The translations under genes were made by a program, and so were the position numbers. This document shows positions 38,606 to 47,240 of a stretch of DNA of 64,000 nucleotides, piece by piece (position 1 is the stretch's first letter; the number at the start of each line of letters is the position of its first letter). Source of the DNA: Sulfolobaceae archaeon (lineage in GTDB: Archaea; Thermoproteota; Thermoprotei_A; Sulfolobales; Sulfolobaceae). The stretch is from positions 62,001 to 126,000 of the forward strand of contig JAPYVG010000002.1 of the NCBI GenBank assembly GCA_028277025.1, in the 5' to 3' direction. The notes below the pieces were generated by a model. That model did no database searches. It worked only from the letters and a program-made list of their open reading frames with translations, and had not been told where the DNA came from.

Positions 38606-39919
38606 ATGAAAGCATTACAACTGGTCTTACTCACACTCTTATTAACCTTATCATTAACGACTATAGCTGGGTTAAACGTTAATAATTATCACACACAACA
38701 AGTGAGTCAAGTAACTTTATTCCAGAAATTACAGTATATTATGAAAACTGAAACAAAGGTAAAGAATTCAACGTACGTTAATTACTATGAAGTAAATTAC
38801 ACAGTAGTTCACTATGAACCGTCAAATTCTACGATCGAAGTTTATACAAAAGGTAATTATACGTACGTACAAATATCAAACACAACATCAAGTAAAAATG
38901 AGAGTAATACTACGTCCACTTTTAACGTAAGTAAAATTATTGGCGAAGGTAACTTCTCGGTTAATATCTTCAACGAGATCTCATCACTACATTACCCCTA
39001 TATCTTTACTTACTTCCTTGCCAATGACACTTATGCCTTAATACTCTCTCACGGAGAATATGTGTTACAGTATTTAGGCACTAAAAAAGTGGACTTTAAC
39101 GGAACTAATATTACCGTTTTGATGTACAACGTTGTTTTCAACTATACGTATTCTCAAGAATACGAGATTTTACCTAACGGCCTAATTTTTAATACTTCGT
39201 TTACTACTAATAACGGTACCAATGTTGTACTCACTTTAACAAACTATCAGAACGAATTCTCAATTCCTTTTAACGTTACTGATTCCCCCGGTGTAGGTGT
39301 TCCTTACCTTTATATTTTCTATTTGTATAATCCAGCTGCAAAGACTTTGACCCCACAGATTTATATAGAGACTTATTACCCGTTTGAAATAGGCAATTAC
39401 CTAGCACAAGTGCAGTATTTGTTATATCCAGCTTCCGGTAGTAAGATGCTACAACCAAACTATATTTACGGTATACCCACAGATTTCTCAATATATTTCA
39501 AACCATATAAGGACGAACTCACCGGTTTTGTGACAAATGTTGGAAATAAAAACATAACATGGGGAGGGAATATGTTCACTTTGCTTAATGAGTCCACTGT
39601 ATTAACCGCTAATAATACTGAGGTCGAGGCATATTTATACGAGTTCTCGAATAATTTCTCAACCGTTTATCTATATGTATTGCCTAGCGGACTAGTATTG
39701 CAAGAATACAATTTCTCTAAAACTTTAGGAACATACGCTGAAGGATTCCGGTTCTTGGCTAATGAATACGTTCCGATGAACGCAACATATCCTACGCTTA
39801 CTTCTCCTACTTACACTTCCTTGCCATTTAAATTGGTTAACTTTAATACCGCATTAATGGTTACAATAGTTTTTACTATCGTTATCTCTGTTATAATTCT
39901 TTTATTCCGGCAGAGGTAG
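38606..39919 (+). CDS. Large secreted membrane-anchored glycoprotein-like protein, unknown
   Basis: The 437-residue protein has an N-terminal signal-like helix (about residues 3-22), a long Thr/Asn/Tyr-rich ectodomain with many N-x-S/T sequons, a C-terminal membrane helix (about 415-433) and the tail FRQR. Composition and layout are those of a Sulfolobales surface glycoprotein. No enzyme motif is seen. It starts 19 nt from the divergent Nudix reading frame. A role at the envelope is likely, but it is not an identified S-layer protein. Confidence 0.72.
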   Translation: MKALQLVLLTLLLTLSLTTIAGLNVNNYHTQQVSQVTLFQKLQYIMKTETKVKNSTYVNYYEVNYTVVHYEPSNSTIEVYTKGNYTYVQISNTTSSKNESNTTSTFNVSKIIGEGNFSVNIFNEISSLHYPYIFTYFLANDTYALILSHGEYVLQYLGTKKVDFNGTNITVLMYNVVFNYTYSQEYEILPNGLIFNTSFTTNNGTNVVLTLTNYQNEFSIPFNVTDSPGVGVPYLYIFYLYNPAAKTLTPQIYIETYYPFEIGNYLAQVQYLLYPASGSKMLQPNYIYGIPTDFSIYFKPYKDELTGFVTNVGNKNITWGGNMFTLLNESTVLTANNTEVEAYLYEFSNNFSTVYLYVLPSGLVLQEYNFSKTLGTYAEGFRFLANEYVPMNATYPTLTSPTYTSLPFKLVNFNTALMVTIVFTIVISVIILLFRQR

Positions 39920-40046
39920 TCGTAGGTTATTTAAGTATTTTTTATTATTTGTTATTTATCCCCATCTTCATATACTTCTTGCAAAATGCTTATGCGTGAT
40001 TATTAGATAACTTAAAATTTTAGGTAACAAAAAAGAGAATGAGAAC

Positions 40047-41315
40047 ATGAGTTCTGCTTTAGAAGAAACGTTAACTTCGGACCTTTATGATCAACAAGTA
40101 AAGAAATTGTATAAAGTAGGAGAAATTCTAGGTTTGTCTGAAGACGTGCTATACACGCTTAGCCAACCAGAAAGGGTCATTCAAGTGAAGATCGAAATAA
40201 AAGGGAGTGATGGTAAAGTAAAGACTTTCATTGGTTGGAGATCACAACACAATAGTGCGTTGGGCCCCTACAAAGGAGGAGTGAGATTCCATCCAAATGT
40301 AACACAGAATGAGGTTATCGCGCTTTCAATGATGATGACATGGAAAAATGCGTTATTGCAATTACCTTATGGTGGAGGAAAGGGTGGTATCAGGGTTGAC
40401 CCTTCAAAGCTCTCAAGAGAGGAATTAGAATTATTGTCAAGGAGATATATCGACGCGTTGTATAAATATATAGGTAGTGAACTAGACGTTCCAGCTCCAG
40501 ACGTTAACACAAATCCCCAAATAATGGCTTGGTTCTTGGATGAGTATGTTAAAATCACTGGTAAGGTAGACTTTGCCACTTTTACCGGTAAGCCCGTAGA
40601 GTTAGGAGGACTCTCAACCAGGAACTACAGTACTGGTCTTGGAGTAGCTACTGTAGCTAAGGAGGCTGCAAAGAAATTCTTAGGAGGTATTGAGGGAGCG
40701 AAAGTAATAATTCAAGGATTTGGAAATGTGGGTTCTTTTACTGCACTATTCATAGAAGAGATGGGGGCAAAAGTAATAGGTGTTAGCGACTCAAAAGGTG
40801 GAGTAATTAATACAGATGGTCTTGATGTTAAGAAATTATTAGAAGTAAAAGAGAAGACCGGTTCGGTTATAAACTACCAAGATGGGAAAAAAGTTACTAA
40901 TGAAGAGCTATTAATTTCAGACTGTGATATCCTAATACCTGCAGCATTAGAGAACGTTATTCACAAGTTCAACGCCCCTAAGGTTAAGGCCAAACTAATT
41001 GTTGAAGGTGCTAATGGACCATTAACTGCAGATGCAGATGTAGTAATGAAGGAAAGAGGGATTCCCGTAGTTCCGGATATTTTGGCTAATGCTGGAGGTG
41101 TTGTGGGTAGTTATGTGGAGTGGGCAAATAATAAGATGGGAGAAATAATGGAAGAGGAAGAGGCTAAAAAGTTGATTATTTCTAGGATGGAAAAGGCATT
41201 TAACGGCGTTTATGAAGAGTATAACAAATTAGGTGATCAAGACTTAAGGACTGCAGCTATGGCCATAGCGATTGAGAAAGTTGTAAACGCTATGAAGGCT
41301 AGAGGTATGATATAA
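40047..41315 (+). CDS. gdhA: Glutamate dehydrogenase
   Basis: The 422-residue protein has [30 protein letters not shown] with the catalytic Lys, PAPDVNTN and the cofactor loop [32 protein letters not shown] is also present. It interconverts glutamate with 2-oxoglutarate and ammonia. Length fits the hexameric archaeal type. Which of NAD or NADP is used cannot be told with certainty. It stands alone and overlaps the convergent DUF131-like gene by 17 nt. Confidence 0.96.
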   Translation: MSSALEETLTSDLYDQQVKKLYKVGEILGLSEDVLYTLSQPERVIQVKIEIKGSDGKVKTFIGWRSQHNSALGPYKGGVRFHPNVTQNEVIALSMMMTWKNALLQLPYGGGKGGIRVDPSKLSREELELLSRRYIDALYKYIGSELDVPAPDVNTNPQIMAWFLDEYVKITGKVDFATFTGKPVELGGLSTRNYSTGLGVATVAKEAAKKFLGGIEGAKVIIQGFGNVGSFTALFIEEMGAKVIGVSDSKGGVINTDGLDVKKLLEVKEKTGSVINYQDGKKVTNEELLISDCDILIPAALENVIHKFNAPKVKAKLIVEGANGPLTADADVVMKERGIPVVPDILANAGGVVGSYVEWANNKMGEIMEEEEAKKLIISRMEKAFNGVYEEYNKLGDQDLRTAAMAIAIEKVVNAMKARGMI

Positions 41316-41562
41316 GGAAAAGAATTATAATAAATAGGAAAATAACGAAGGCTATGATTAGCATTGTTTTTGCAATGTCCTTATTACTTCCGAAAACGAT
41401 GGGTATTGGGCCTATAAAGATAACCCCACCATATTCACTTTTTCTTTGTTGCTGGTTTCTTTGTTCCTCTCCTCTAATCATTTCTAGTATAAAACCTATT
41501 ATTATTACAAGTAAGCCTACGAAAATAAGAGTTAGTCCAATACTATAAAGCAAGGAATTCAT
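41299..41562 (-). CDS. DUF131-like small membrane protein
   Basis: The 87-residue protein has an N-terminal helix (about residues 7-27), a short polar loop with [18 protein letters not shown], and a second helix at the end (about 64-86). The central IGPIPIVFG motif is the mark of the archaeal DUF131 family, whose function is unknown. It lies 8 nt after the OLD-like ATPase gene on the same strand. Confidence 0.75.
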   Translation of the reverse strand: MNSLLYSIGLTLIFVGLLVIIIGFILEMIRGEEQRNQQQRKSEYGGVIFIGPIPIVFGSNKDIAKTMLIIAFVIFLFIIILFLISYL

Positions 41563-41570
41563 ATGATAAA

Positions 41571-43052
41571 TTACGTCTCTAGGGATTTAATTTTATTTGC
41601 TAAAATCTCCATTTCCTTAGGCATCTCCATTCCGTCGTTCATAGTTACTAATTCACCTATACTATTTCTAAATTTCTCGTAGTCAATACCCCTCTTCTTG
41701 AAAACGTTTATTAGCCAATGGTATGTATCTTCTTTTGTTAGCTCTCTTATTTCTTTATCGTCGGGGTAAATTCCGAATTTCCTTATAACGTCTATTAACC
41801 TAGACTTTGTATAATAACTCTCAATTTCTCTTCCTAAAGGTACGCACATGTCCTTAAATTTCATATCTAGCTTGTCACAAATACCGAGAAATATAACGTT
41901 CAAATCTAACGTTTCTTTGAGCTGTAACCATAAGTGAAGCTCAATATCATTAGCCACTTTATAAACACTTAACCCTATTTCGTCATTTGATATTCCTACC
42001 CTCTTCAACCAATTCAGCACTACGGCTGGTTCAGCCAGTTCGCCGGTTAAGACAATGACTTTGCTAAATAGTAAATCACTCATGTTAGCTCGAAGTAATC
42101 CTAAGACCGTTTTTAACTGCTCATCTGGCTTAACTACTATTGCTGAAGAAACTCCTTGATTTTTCCTCATAATTATATAATTGTCAACTGTTGATGAGAC
42201 TATATACGGTGAATGAGTAGTAATAAACACTTGAAATATTCCCTTATCAGTCCATTCCTTAATGAGCTTCATAATTCTTGATTGTAAAGTAGGGTACATG
42301 TTGACTTCTGGTTCTTCGAGTAAAAGTACCTTACTTCCGCTTAACCATAGAATGAAGAGCATTAGGACTACTCTTTGAAATCCACTGGCAGCTAAGTCTA
42401 TGTATATTGGTAAGTTCTGGATGTTTAGGACTAACTTATTACTATCCCAGAACTCTAACCCCTTTATTTCTGGTATCGCGTTACTTACAAGGTTTACAAA
42501 ATCATACCAACGTCTCTTCATGTTTATCGGGCTTCTGTTCATCTCTATCATCCTCTTTAACACAGCGTCAAAGTACGTTTGGTCAAAAATAGGAACGTAT
42601 TCAACGCTTTGAGAGGCAATAGAAAATAACTCCTTAAGCGTTTCTAGTTCATCCCTAGTTGGTGGTGAACCATTAATAGTTAGGGTGTCCAGGCTCCATT
42701 CTATAAACTTATTACTATACCTCAATTTGTTGATCACTTCTACTCTGATTTTCTTAGCACTTCCTAGAACTTTTGCAGTTTCTTCCTCATTAAATTCTAC
42801 TACACCACCTATAGTTATAGGCTTATTTATTTCATAATCCCTCCATAATAACACATATTCTCCATCTCTGTCTTCAATGCTTTTCTTCTCTATACCAGAA
42901 CCTAAATTCTTTATGAATAGGTAAATTGACGTTAATAAATTAGTCTTACCGTAACCGTTGTAACCAACTATGACGTTTAGCCCTCCCAAATTTTTTAATC
43001 TAACAGATGAAAGACTGCGAAAGTTGTCAACGTAAGACTCAATAAGTCTCAT
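41571..43052 (-). CDS. OLD-like AAA ATPase with TOPRIM-type C-terminus
   Basis: The 493-residue protein begins with an ABC-type ATPase: Walker A GYNGYGKTN near 30-38, a signature-like ASGFQRVVLML, Walker B VLLLEEPEVNMYP and the H-loop ITTHSPYIVSS. From about residue 320 a second domain has KVIVLTGELAEPAVVLNWL, IFLGICDKLDM and GREIESYYTKS, which resemble the TOPRIM nuclease of OLD proteins, though key acidic residues look altered. OLD proteins are often anti-phage nucleases or partner with helicases. No helicase or other defence gene is adjacent. Confidence 0.75.
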   Translation of the reverse strand: MRLIESYVDNFRSLSSVRLKNLGGLNVIVGYNGYGKTNLLTSIYLFIKNLGSGIEKKSIEDRDGEYVLLWRDYEINKPITIGGVVEFNEEETAKVLGSAKKIRVEVINKLRYSNKFIEWSLDTLTINGSPPTRDELETLKELFSIASQSVEYVPIFDQTYFDAVLKRMIEMNRSPINMKRRWYDFVNLVSNAIPEIKGLEFWDSNKLVLNIQNLPIYIDLAASGFQRVVLMLFILWLSGSKVLLLEEPEVNMYPTLQSRIMKLIKEWTDKGIFQVFITTHSPYIVSSTVDNYIIMRKNQGVSSAIVVKPDEQLKTVLGLLRANMSDLLFSKVIVLTGELAEPAVVLNWLKRVGISNDEIGLSVYKVANDIELHLWLQLKETLDLNVIFLGICDKLDMKFKDMCVPLGREIESYYTKSRLIDVIRKFGIYPDDKEIRELTKEDTYHWLINVFKKRGIDYEKFRNSIGELVTMNDGMEMPKEMEILANKIKSLET

Positions 43053-43164
43053 CTTTTAGTCACTCTACGCATATTTACGCATGCAAACATATAATCGTTA
43101 AAAGCATCGGCTCCACTATTTCTATTATCAGAGAAAAAACGGTGTATTATTAGTCTCAAGGGTT

Positions 43165-43956
43165 TTAAAGGATAGCTTTTATTATACCACCGTCTACTGG
43201 AATTAACGCGCCGGTAACGTAAGTAGCTAAGTTAGAAGCTAGGAATATAATAACATTAGCGACCTCTTCTGGGTTAGCCATTCTCCTTAACGGTACGTCT
43301 TTGACTATATCATTAATAATCTCATCTTCACTCCTATTTTCCCTCCTAGCCCTATCCTTTACTAACTGTGAAACCCTATCAGTTAAAGTCCAGCCCGGCA
43401 TTATGCCGTTAACCAGTATACCTCTAGGCCCTAGCTCTCTGGACGCTACTTTAATTAAGCCCGCTAATGACAACCTCACTACATTAGATAAATCCAAATT
43501 ATCAATTGGCTGTTTTAACGTCATTGAAGTCGATAATATAATCCTCCCACCAGATTTCATCCTCTTTCCAGCTTCCCTAACTGCTATTATCGCACTCATT
43601 AAAAGTAAATTTACTGCAGTATACCAATCGTCGTTAGTCAACTCAAATAGGTTACCCGGCTTAGGGCTACCAGTAACATATGCCAGAACATCAAGTCCGT
43701 TAAGTTTTTTATATCCTTCGTCTACAAGTCTCTCAACGTCTTTTGGGCTAGTCAAATCAGCTACTATATAACTTACCTTATCGCTTATTTCTCTTAACTT
43801 TTCATAAGCCTTCTTTAAGTTATTCTCGTCATGAGATGAAATAATTACCTCTGCACCTTCCTCCAAAAACCTCTTAGCCGTTGCGAAACCAATTCCTTTA
43901 CTTGCCGCCGTTACTATTACCTTCTTCCCCTTTATCCCTAAGTCTATTTTGAACAC
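43165..43956 (-). CDS. Short-chain dehydrogenase/reductase
   Basis: I choose GTG at 43956, which gives 263 residues and still overlaps the UDG gene by 59 nt; the longer frame to 44007 overlaps by 110 nt and adds an unconserved basic stretch. The protein has the Rossmann loop TAASKGIGFATA, DLTSPKDVERLV, a Ser in STSMTLKQ and GGIIKAIL at the end. The catalytic Tyr-x-x-x-Lys is not plain: the region after the Ser reads NLDLSNVVRLSLAGLIKVA. So the usual Tyr may be absent and the reaction is uncertain. Confidence 0.8.
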   Translation of the reverse strand: MFKIDLGIKGKKVIVTAASKGIGFATAKRFLEEGAEVIISSHDENNLKKAYEKLREISDKVSYIVADLTSPKDVERLVDEGYKKLNGLDVLAYVTGSPKPGNLFELTNDDWYTAVNLLLMSAIIAVREAGKRMKSGGRIILSTSMTLKQPIDNLDLSNVVRLSLAGLIKVASRELGPRGILVNGIMPGWTLTDRVSQLVKDRARRENRSEDEIINDIVKDVPLRRMANPEEVANVIIFLASNLATYVTGALIPVDGGIIKAIL

Positions 43957-44581
43957 CCAAGAAGTACTCAATCGTAAAACCTTTTGAGTTTTCTTTTCCA
44001 ATCTCACTCCTAATCTTCCTGAAATCCTCTTCGAGAACCTTTCTTAATGAGGGGTTATAAAGGGCGGCTGCTGGGTGATAAGTAGGGAAAACCTTTATTT
44101 CTACTCCTTCTCCTTTCTTCCATACGTACCACTTTCCTCTAACCTTACTGATGCTAGTAAAAGTAATTGAGGCTTTAGAGAAAATATAAGAAGTTGAGTG
44201 TTTTCCTAACGTTACAATGATTTTCGGTTTGATAACTTCTATTTGAGAATCGAGATAAGGGCTACACGCCAGGATTTCCTCCTCAGTCGGGTCTCTATTA
44301 TTTGGTGGTCTACATTTCACAACGTTGGTTATGAAGACTTCATTCCTCTTTAACCCTAGGATTTCTTCTATCAACTTAGTAAGGAGCTTTCCAGCTGCCC
44401 CAACAAAAGGTCTTCCCTCTAAATCTTCATTTTCTCCGGGTGCTTCTCCAATAAACATAATCTTAGCATTTGACGGCCCTTCACCTGGTACAGCGTTAGT
44501 TCTGCTTTTCCATAAGTTGCACTTAGTGCAAGATCTAACTAGTTTAGCAATTTCTTCTAAGTCCACAACTCTATTATCCAC
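43898..44581 (-). CDS. udg: Uracil-DNA glycosylase, type IV (Fe-S)
   Basis: The 227-residue protein has Cys18 and Cys21 (SCTKCNLWKSR), Cys90 and Cys106, which hold the [4Fe-4S] cluster of archaeal UDGs. The catalytic motif is GEAPGENEDLEGRPFVG and the later HPAA motif is present. It removes uracil from DNA, an essential step in a hot acid habitat where cytosine deaminates. The 3' end overlaps the SDR start. Confidence 0.94.
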   Translation of the reverse strand: MDNRVVDLEEIAKLVRSCTKCNLWKSRTNAVPGEGPSNAKIMFIGEAPGENEDLEGRPFVGAAGKLLTKLIEEILGLKRNEVFITNVVKCRPPNNRDPTEEEILACSPYLDSQIEVIKPKIIVTLGKHSTSYIFSKASITFTSISKVRGKWYVWKKGEGVEIKVFPTYHPAAALYNPSLRKVLEEDFRKIRSEIGKENSKGFTIEYFLGVQNRLRDKGEEGNSNGGK

Positions 44582-44589
44582 TTTTTAGT

Positions 44590-44645
44590 TAATCAGATTA
44601 TCGACCCGTCTTCATCAGTCCGTTTATGTCGGCGTCATCATGTAC
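44590..44645 (-). ncRNA. C/D box sRNA (2'-O-methylation guide), probable
   Basis: On the minus strand, box C ATGATGA (44641-44635) is followed by a 16-nt guide (44634-44619). D' CTGA (44618-44615) overlaps C' TGATGA (44617-44612), then comes a 15-nt guide (44611-44597) and box D CTGA (44596-44593). All four boxes are perfect and the 50-56 nt length is typical of Sulfolobus guide RNAs. It lies just upstream of udg. Guide targets are not assigned. Confidence 0.8.
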
Positions 44646-44708
44646 CCCACCCGGCTAGGGATCCTCATTGTGGTTACTAAACCTCTCAGATCCCGGCGAA
44701 GGGTGGGG
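44644..44708. repeat. GC-rich two-stage hairpin next to the C/D box sRNA
   Basis: CCCCACCC (44645-44652) pairs with GGGTGGGG (44701-44708). Inside an internal loop GGCTA/GGCGAA, GGGATC (44658-44663) pairs with GATCCC (44689-44694), and GGTT (44672-44675) pairs with AACC (44680-44683). This contrasts strongly with the AT-rich surroundings. It lies between the sRNA and a bidirectional TATA region (44712-44724). It could be a structured RNA, a guide RNA of H/ACA type, or a mobile-element end. Confidence 0.5.
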
Positions 44709-44711
44709 ATT

Positions 44712-44724
44712 ATTATATATATTG
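44712..44724. promoter_or_regulatory. TATA region between the helical-protein gene and the sRNA/udg side
   Basis: ATTATATATATTG (44712-44724) lies about 27 nt upstream of the ATG at 44745 on the plus strand. The same A/T run on the minus strand would start transcripts within the hairpin, reading through the C/D box sRNA into udg. Confidence 0.45.
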
Positions 44725-44744
44725 TTGTTACGAAAATAAAGATA

Positions 44745-45038
44745 ATGAGTGAGGCTAAAAAATTTCTTATATTACAAGACCTCATCCTAGCGAAGACTTC
44801 AATAGAGAAAGTACTACTTCATATAAACTCGCGTGAGAAACCGATATTTAGTTGGATTAAAAGGGAACTAAATGAGACTATCCGGAAATTAAGTAAGGAT
44901 GAAAAATTCGCTCCTAAAGTTAAATTAGTAAATGAGGCTATAGAAAGTCAAGACTCAGAAAAGCTCAGAAAGAGCCTAGAAGAGCTAAGAAGTTTATTAG
45001 AAAAAGAAATAACAGAAATTTACAAAAGTCTAAAGTGA
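44745..45038 (+). CDS. Small helical protein, unknown
   Basis: The start at ATG 44745 follows the TATA box at good spacing; an in-frame ATG at 44640 would run through the hairpin and is unlikely. The 97-residue protein is nearly all helical and rich in Lys and Glu (SIEKVLLHINSR, LRKSLEELRSLLEKEITEIY), with a likely coiled coil in its second half. I do not recognise it. Its end overlaps the convergent TauE gene by 9 nt. Confidence 0.7.
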   Translation: MSEAKKFLILQDLILAKTSIEKVLLHINSREKPIFSWIKRELNETIRKLSKDEKFAPKVKLVNEAIESQDSEKLRKSLEELRSLLEKEITEIYKSLK

Positions 45039-45884
45039 TGCTATGGCATAGTAATTCTGGTACATTATATATATCGCTACAGCAATTATGATGATTGCGA
45101 AAACTTTCCTTAACATACCTCTAGGCAAACTTGAGGCTATTTTTGCCCCAACGTATCCCCCTGCAATACCACCCAATAGGTACAATACACTAATAACTGG
45201 GTCTATTTCACCAGCTAATGCGTACGTTAATGCACCGGTCACCCCAAAAGTGCCTACTGAAATTAACGAAGTCCCAACTGCTTTAATCATACAGATTCCA
45301 GTGCTGAAGAGTAACCCTGGCACTATTAGGAACCCTCCTCCTATCCCGAAAAATCCAGAAGCAAAGCCTACACTGAAACCTATAGGTATTATTCTTGCGA
45401 AATTAATTCTCCTTAATTCAGCTTTAAGACCTTGTGAGCCTCCTCCATTCAGTTCCACTCTCTTTGCTTTCGTAGGCCTGTCTTTTCCTTTATAGACTAA
45501 GATCGCTATAACTATCATTAATATGCCGAACAAGAACAATAATAAGCCCCCATGGACTATTAAACCTACTCTAGCCCCAACGTAAGTACCCAAGATACCG
45601 GGTAAGGTAAACACAATACCTTCCAATATCCTTACATTACCTTTTTTCCAGTGTATAAAGGCATTAATATAAGCGTTCAACCCTACTGCTAGAGCAGTAG
45701 TACCTATCACTAAGTGGTCAATGTAATTTTTATTAACACTAGGTAAATATGCTAGCCCTACAAAGTAGAGTAGTAATGGTATAGCTAGAATTGAACCCCC
45801 TCCACCTATAAGCCCTAAAGAGAAACCAACTAGAAAACCAGAAACTACTGATAACGCGTATTGTAAAACACTAAGTTCGAGCAT
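45030..45884 (-). CDS. TauE/SafE family anion exporter
   Basis: The 284-residue protein has about eight helices and two copies of the family repeat: GLIGGGGSILAIPLLLYF near 26-43 and GFFGIGGGFLIVPGLLF near 176-192. This is typical of TauE/SafE (DUF81) permeases, thought to export sulfite or organosulfur compounds. In sulfur-oxidising archaea that would be useful, but the substrate is not shown. It lies next to a DtxR-like regulator on the same strand, 41 nt downstream. Confidence 0.85.
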   Translation of the reverse strand: MLELSVLQYALSVVSGFLVGFSLGLIGGGGSILAIPLLLYFVGLAYLPSVNKNYIDHLVIGTTALAVGLNAYINAFIHWKKGNVRILEGIVFTLPGILGTYVGARVGLIVHGGLLLFLFGILMIVIAILVYKGKDRPTKAKRVELNGGGSQGLKAELRRINFARIIPIGFSVGFASGFFGIGGGFLIVPGLLFSTGICMIKAVGTSLISVGTFGVTGALTYALAGEIDPVISVLYLLGGIAGGYVGAKIASSLPRGMLRKVFAIIIIAVAIYIMYQNYYAIASL

Positions 45885-45925
45885 GAATAGTAATTTTTAT
45901 TTTTAGTTTAAAAAGTTTTGTTTAA

Positions 45926-46330
45926 TTAAAAGTTAGTAAAAGGTATTTCTTCTCCGTGAGGGCATTTTTCTGGTTTTCCCAAATAATTATGAAGTTTATC
46001 AATTATTTCTTTAGGTACCACATAATCAAACTGGGTTGAGTATTTACATGCGTCATCCGGTGAGAAGCCTATAGCGACGAGTAATGTTTCTATAACCCTG
46101 TGTGCTCTAATTAACTCGTCTACAGCTTTTCTTCCTTCATCTGTTATCGTGATTCCCTCCTTACTTTTCTTCACATAACCCTTGTTCTCCAAATGCTCTA
46201 ATTCCTCAAAAGCGCTCGCCGTAGATATTTTCAAATCTCTAGCTATCCAGCTCAGTTTTGCTAATTTTCCCTCATCGTTATACTTCTTTATTGTGAGTAA
46301 GTATGTCAATTCACGACGCGATATGCTCAC
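45926..46330 (-). CDS. DtxR/MntR-like metal-dependent transcription regulator
   Basis: The 134-residue protein starts with GTG. It has an N-terminal winged helix (SRRELTYLLTIKKYN, STASAFEELEHLENKGYV) followed by a helical dimerisation region with HRVIETLLVAIGF and CPHGEEIPF at the end. This matches short DtxR-family proteins with metal ligands such as Cys and His but no SH3-like domain. It may repress genes in response to iron or manganese. It is divergent from the aldolase-like gene with a shared TATA box. Confidence 0.83.
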   Translation of the reverse strand: MSISRRELTYLLTIKKYNDEGKLAKLSWIARDLKISTASAFEELEHLENKGYVKKSKEGITITDEGRKAVDELIRAHRVIETLLVAIGFSPDDACKYSTQFDYVVPKEIIDKLHNYLGKPEKCPHGEEIPFTNF

Positions 46331-46350
46331 AAGTATATGTTAGGTGAACT

Positions 46351-46360
46351 AAATATTTAA
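46351..46360. promoter_or_regulatory. Palindromic TATA element between dtxR-like and aldolase-like genes
   Basis: AAATATTTAA sits about 27 nt before the plus-strand ATG at 46383 and about 26 nt before the minus-strand GTG at 46330. One near-symmetric element could therefore drive both leaderless transcripts. Confidence 0.5.
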
Positions 46361-46382
46361 GTTATTGTACCCTTCATATCAC

Positions 46383-47240
46383 ATGGAAGAAATTATACCA
46401 GCAATAGTCACACCCTTTACTAGTTCAGAAGAGATAGATTTTAATGCCTTAAAAAACTATTTGTATTTCCTTAAAAGAAGTGGTATAGAAATTGTCTTCT
46501 CTTTAGGTACAACGGGAGAATTTAATATGCTAACTCTTCAAGAGAAAGAGGAATTCATAAAGAAATTTAGGGAGTTAAGTGACCTTAAAGTAATATTTAA
46601 CGTAACTGAGAACTCTCTGACTAACGCTCTAAAACTTGCTAGATTAGCAGTAGAAGTGAGTGCTAATGGTATAGCGTCTTTGCCACCAATTTATCACAAA
46701 CCGTCCAGTAAGGGAGTTATAACTTATTTTGAAGAGCTATCTAAGACCGGATTACCTCTCTTTCTATACTCTTACCCAGACAAGGTAAGCATTGACTTCG
46801 ATACTGTTAAGAAGTTAGTAAGTGAGGGGATAATAGATGGTATTAAACTCACTACTGATAGTCTTCCTCTATTTAGGAAATACTTAGAATTAAAGGAAAT
46901 TAACAAGTCGATAAAAATCTACATAGGTAATGACGAGCTAGTCCTCTTTTCATTAATGATAGGAGGAGATGGTGCTATTTCTGCAGTAGCGAATGTAGCA
47001 CCGGAATTTATGATAAAGCTTGTGAAGCTATTTAAAGAGGGGAAAATAACTGAAGCCCTAGAAGTTCAGAAGATGGTGAACAAATTAAATAGTGTTATTA
47101 CGGTTGGTGACTATCCCTCTGGAGTAAAGGTTGGATTAAAATACCGGGGAGTTTATGTAGGTAGTGTTAGAAAGCCTTTAGAGGAAAAAATGGAAGAAAA
47201 TTCACTTATATATGCTACGCTAAAAGAGTTAGGGTTATGA
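46383..47240 (+). CDS. DHDPS/KDG-aldolase family lyase
   Basis: I choose ATG at 46383, which fits the TATA spacing; the TTG at 46365 is in frame upstream. The 285-residue barrel has IPAIVTPFTSSEEID, the GTTGEF loop, LYSYPDK with the Tyr, and IIDGIKLTTDS with the Schiff-base Lys155. It is a paralogue of kdgA at 58247 but lacks the GTTGLGP loop and the RPPIFPL C-terminus. It probably cleaves or condenses pyruvate with another aldehyde. The substrate is unknown. Confidence 0.85.
   Translation: MEEIIPAIVTPFTSSEEIDFNALKNYLYFLKRSGIEIVFSLGTTGEFNMLTLQEKEEFIKKFRELSDLKVIFNVTENSLTNALKLARLAVEVSANGIASLPPIYHKPSSKGVITYFEELSKTGLPLFLYSYPDKVSIDFDTVKKLVSEGIIDGIKLTTDSLPLFRKYLELKEINKSIKIYIGNDELVLFSLMIGGDGAISAVANVAPEFMIKLVKLFKEGKITEALEVQKMVNKLNSVITVGDYPSGVKVGLKYRGVYVGSVRKPLEEKMEENSLIYATLKELGL

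Noticed and set aside
43301..43771. A 156-residue plus-strand frame antisense to the SDR gene
   Set aside because: The opposite strand has clear SDR motifs; this frame shows no domain and a composition typical of a shadow.
44640..44744. An N-terminal extension of the helical protein through the hairpin
   Set aside because: The ATG at 44745 follows the TATA box at the right spacing, and the extension would translate a strong hairpin and the promoter.
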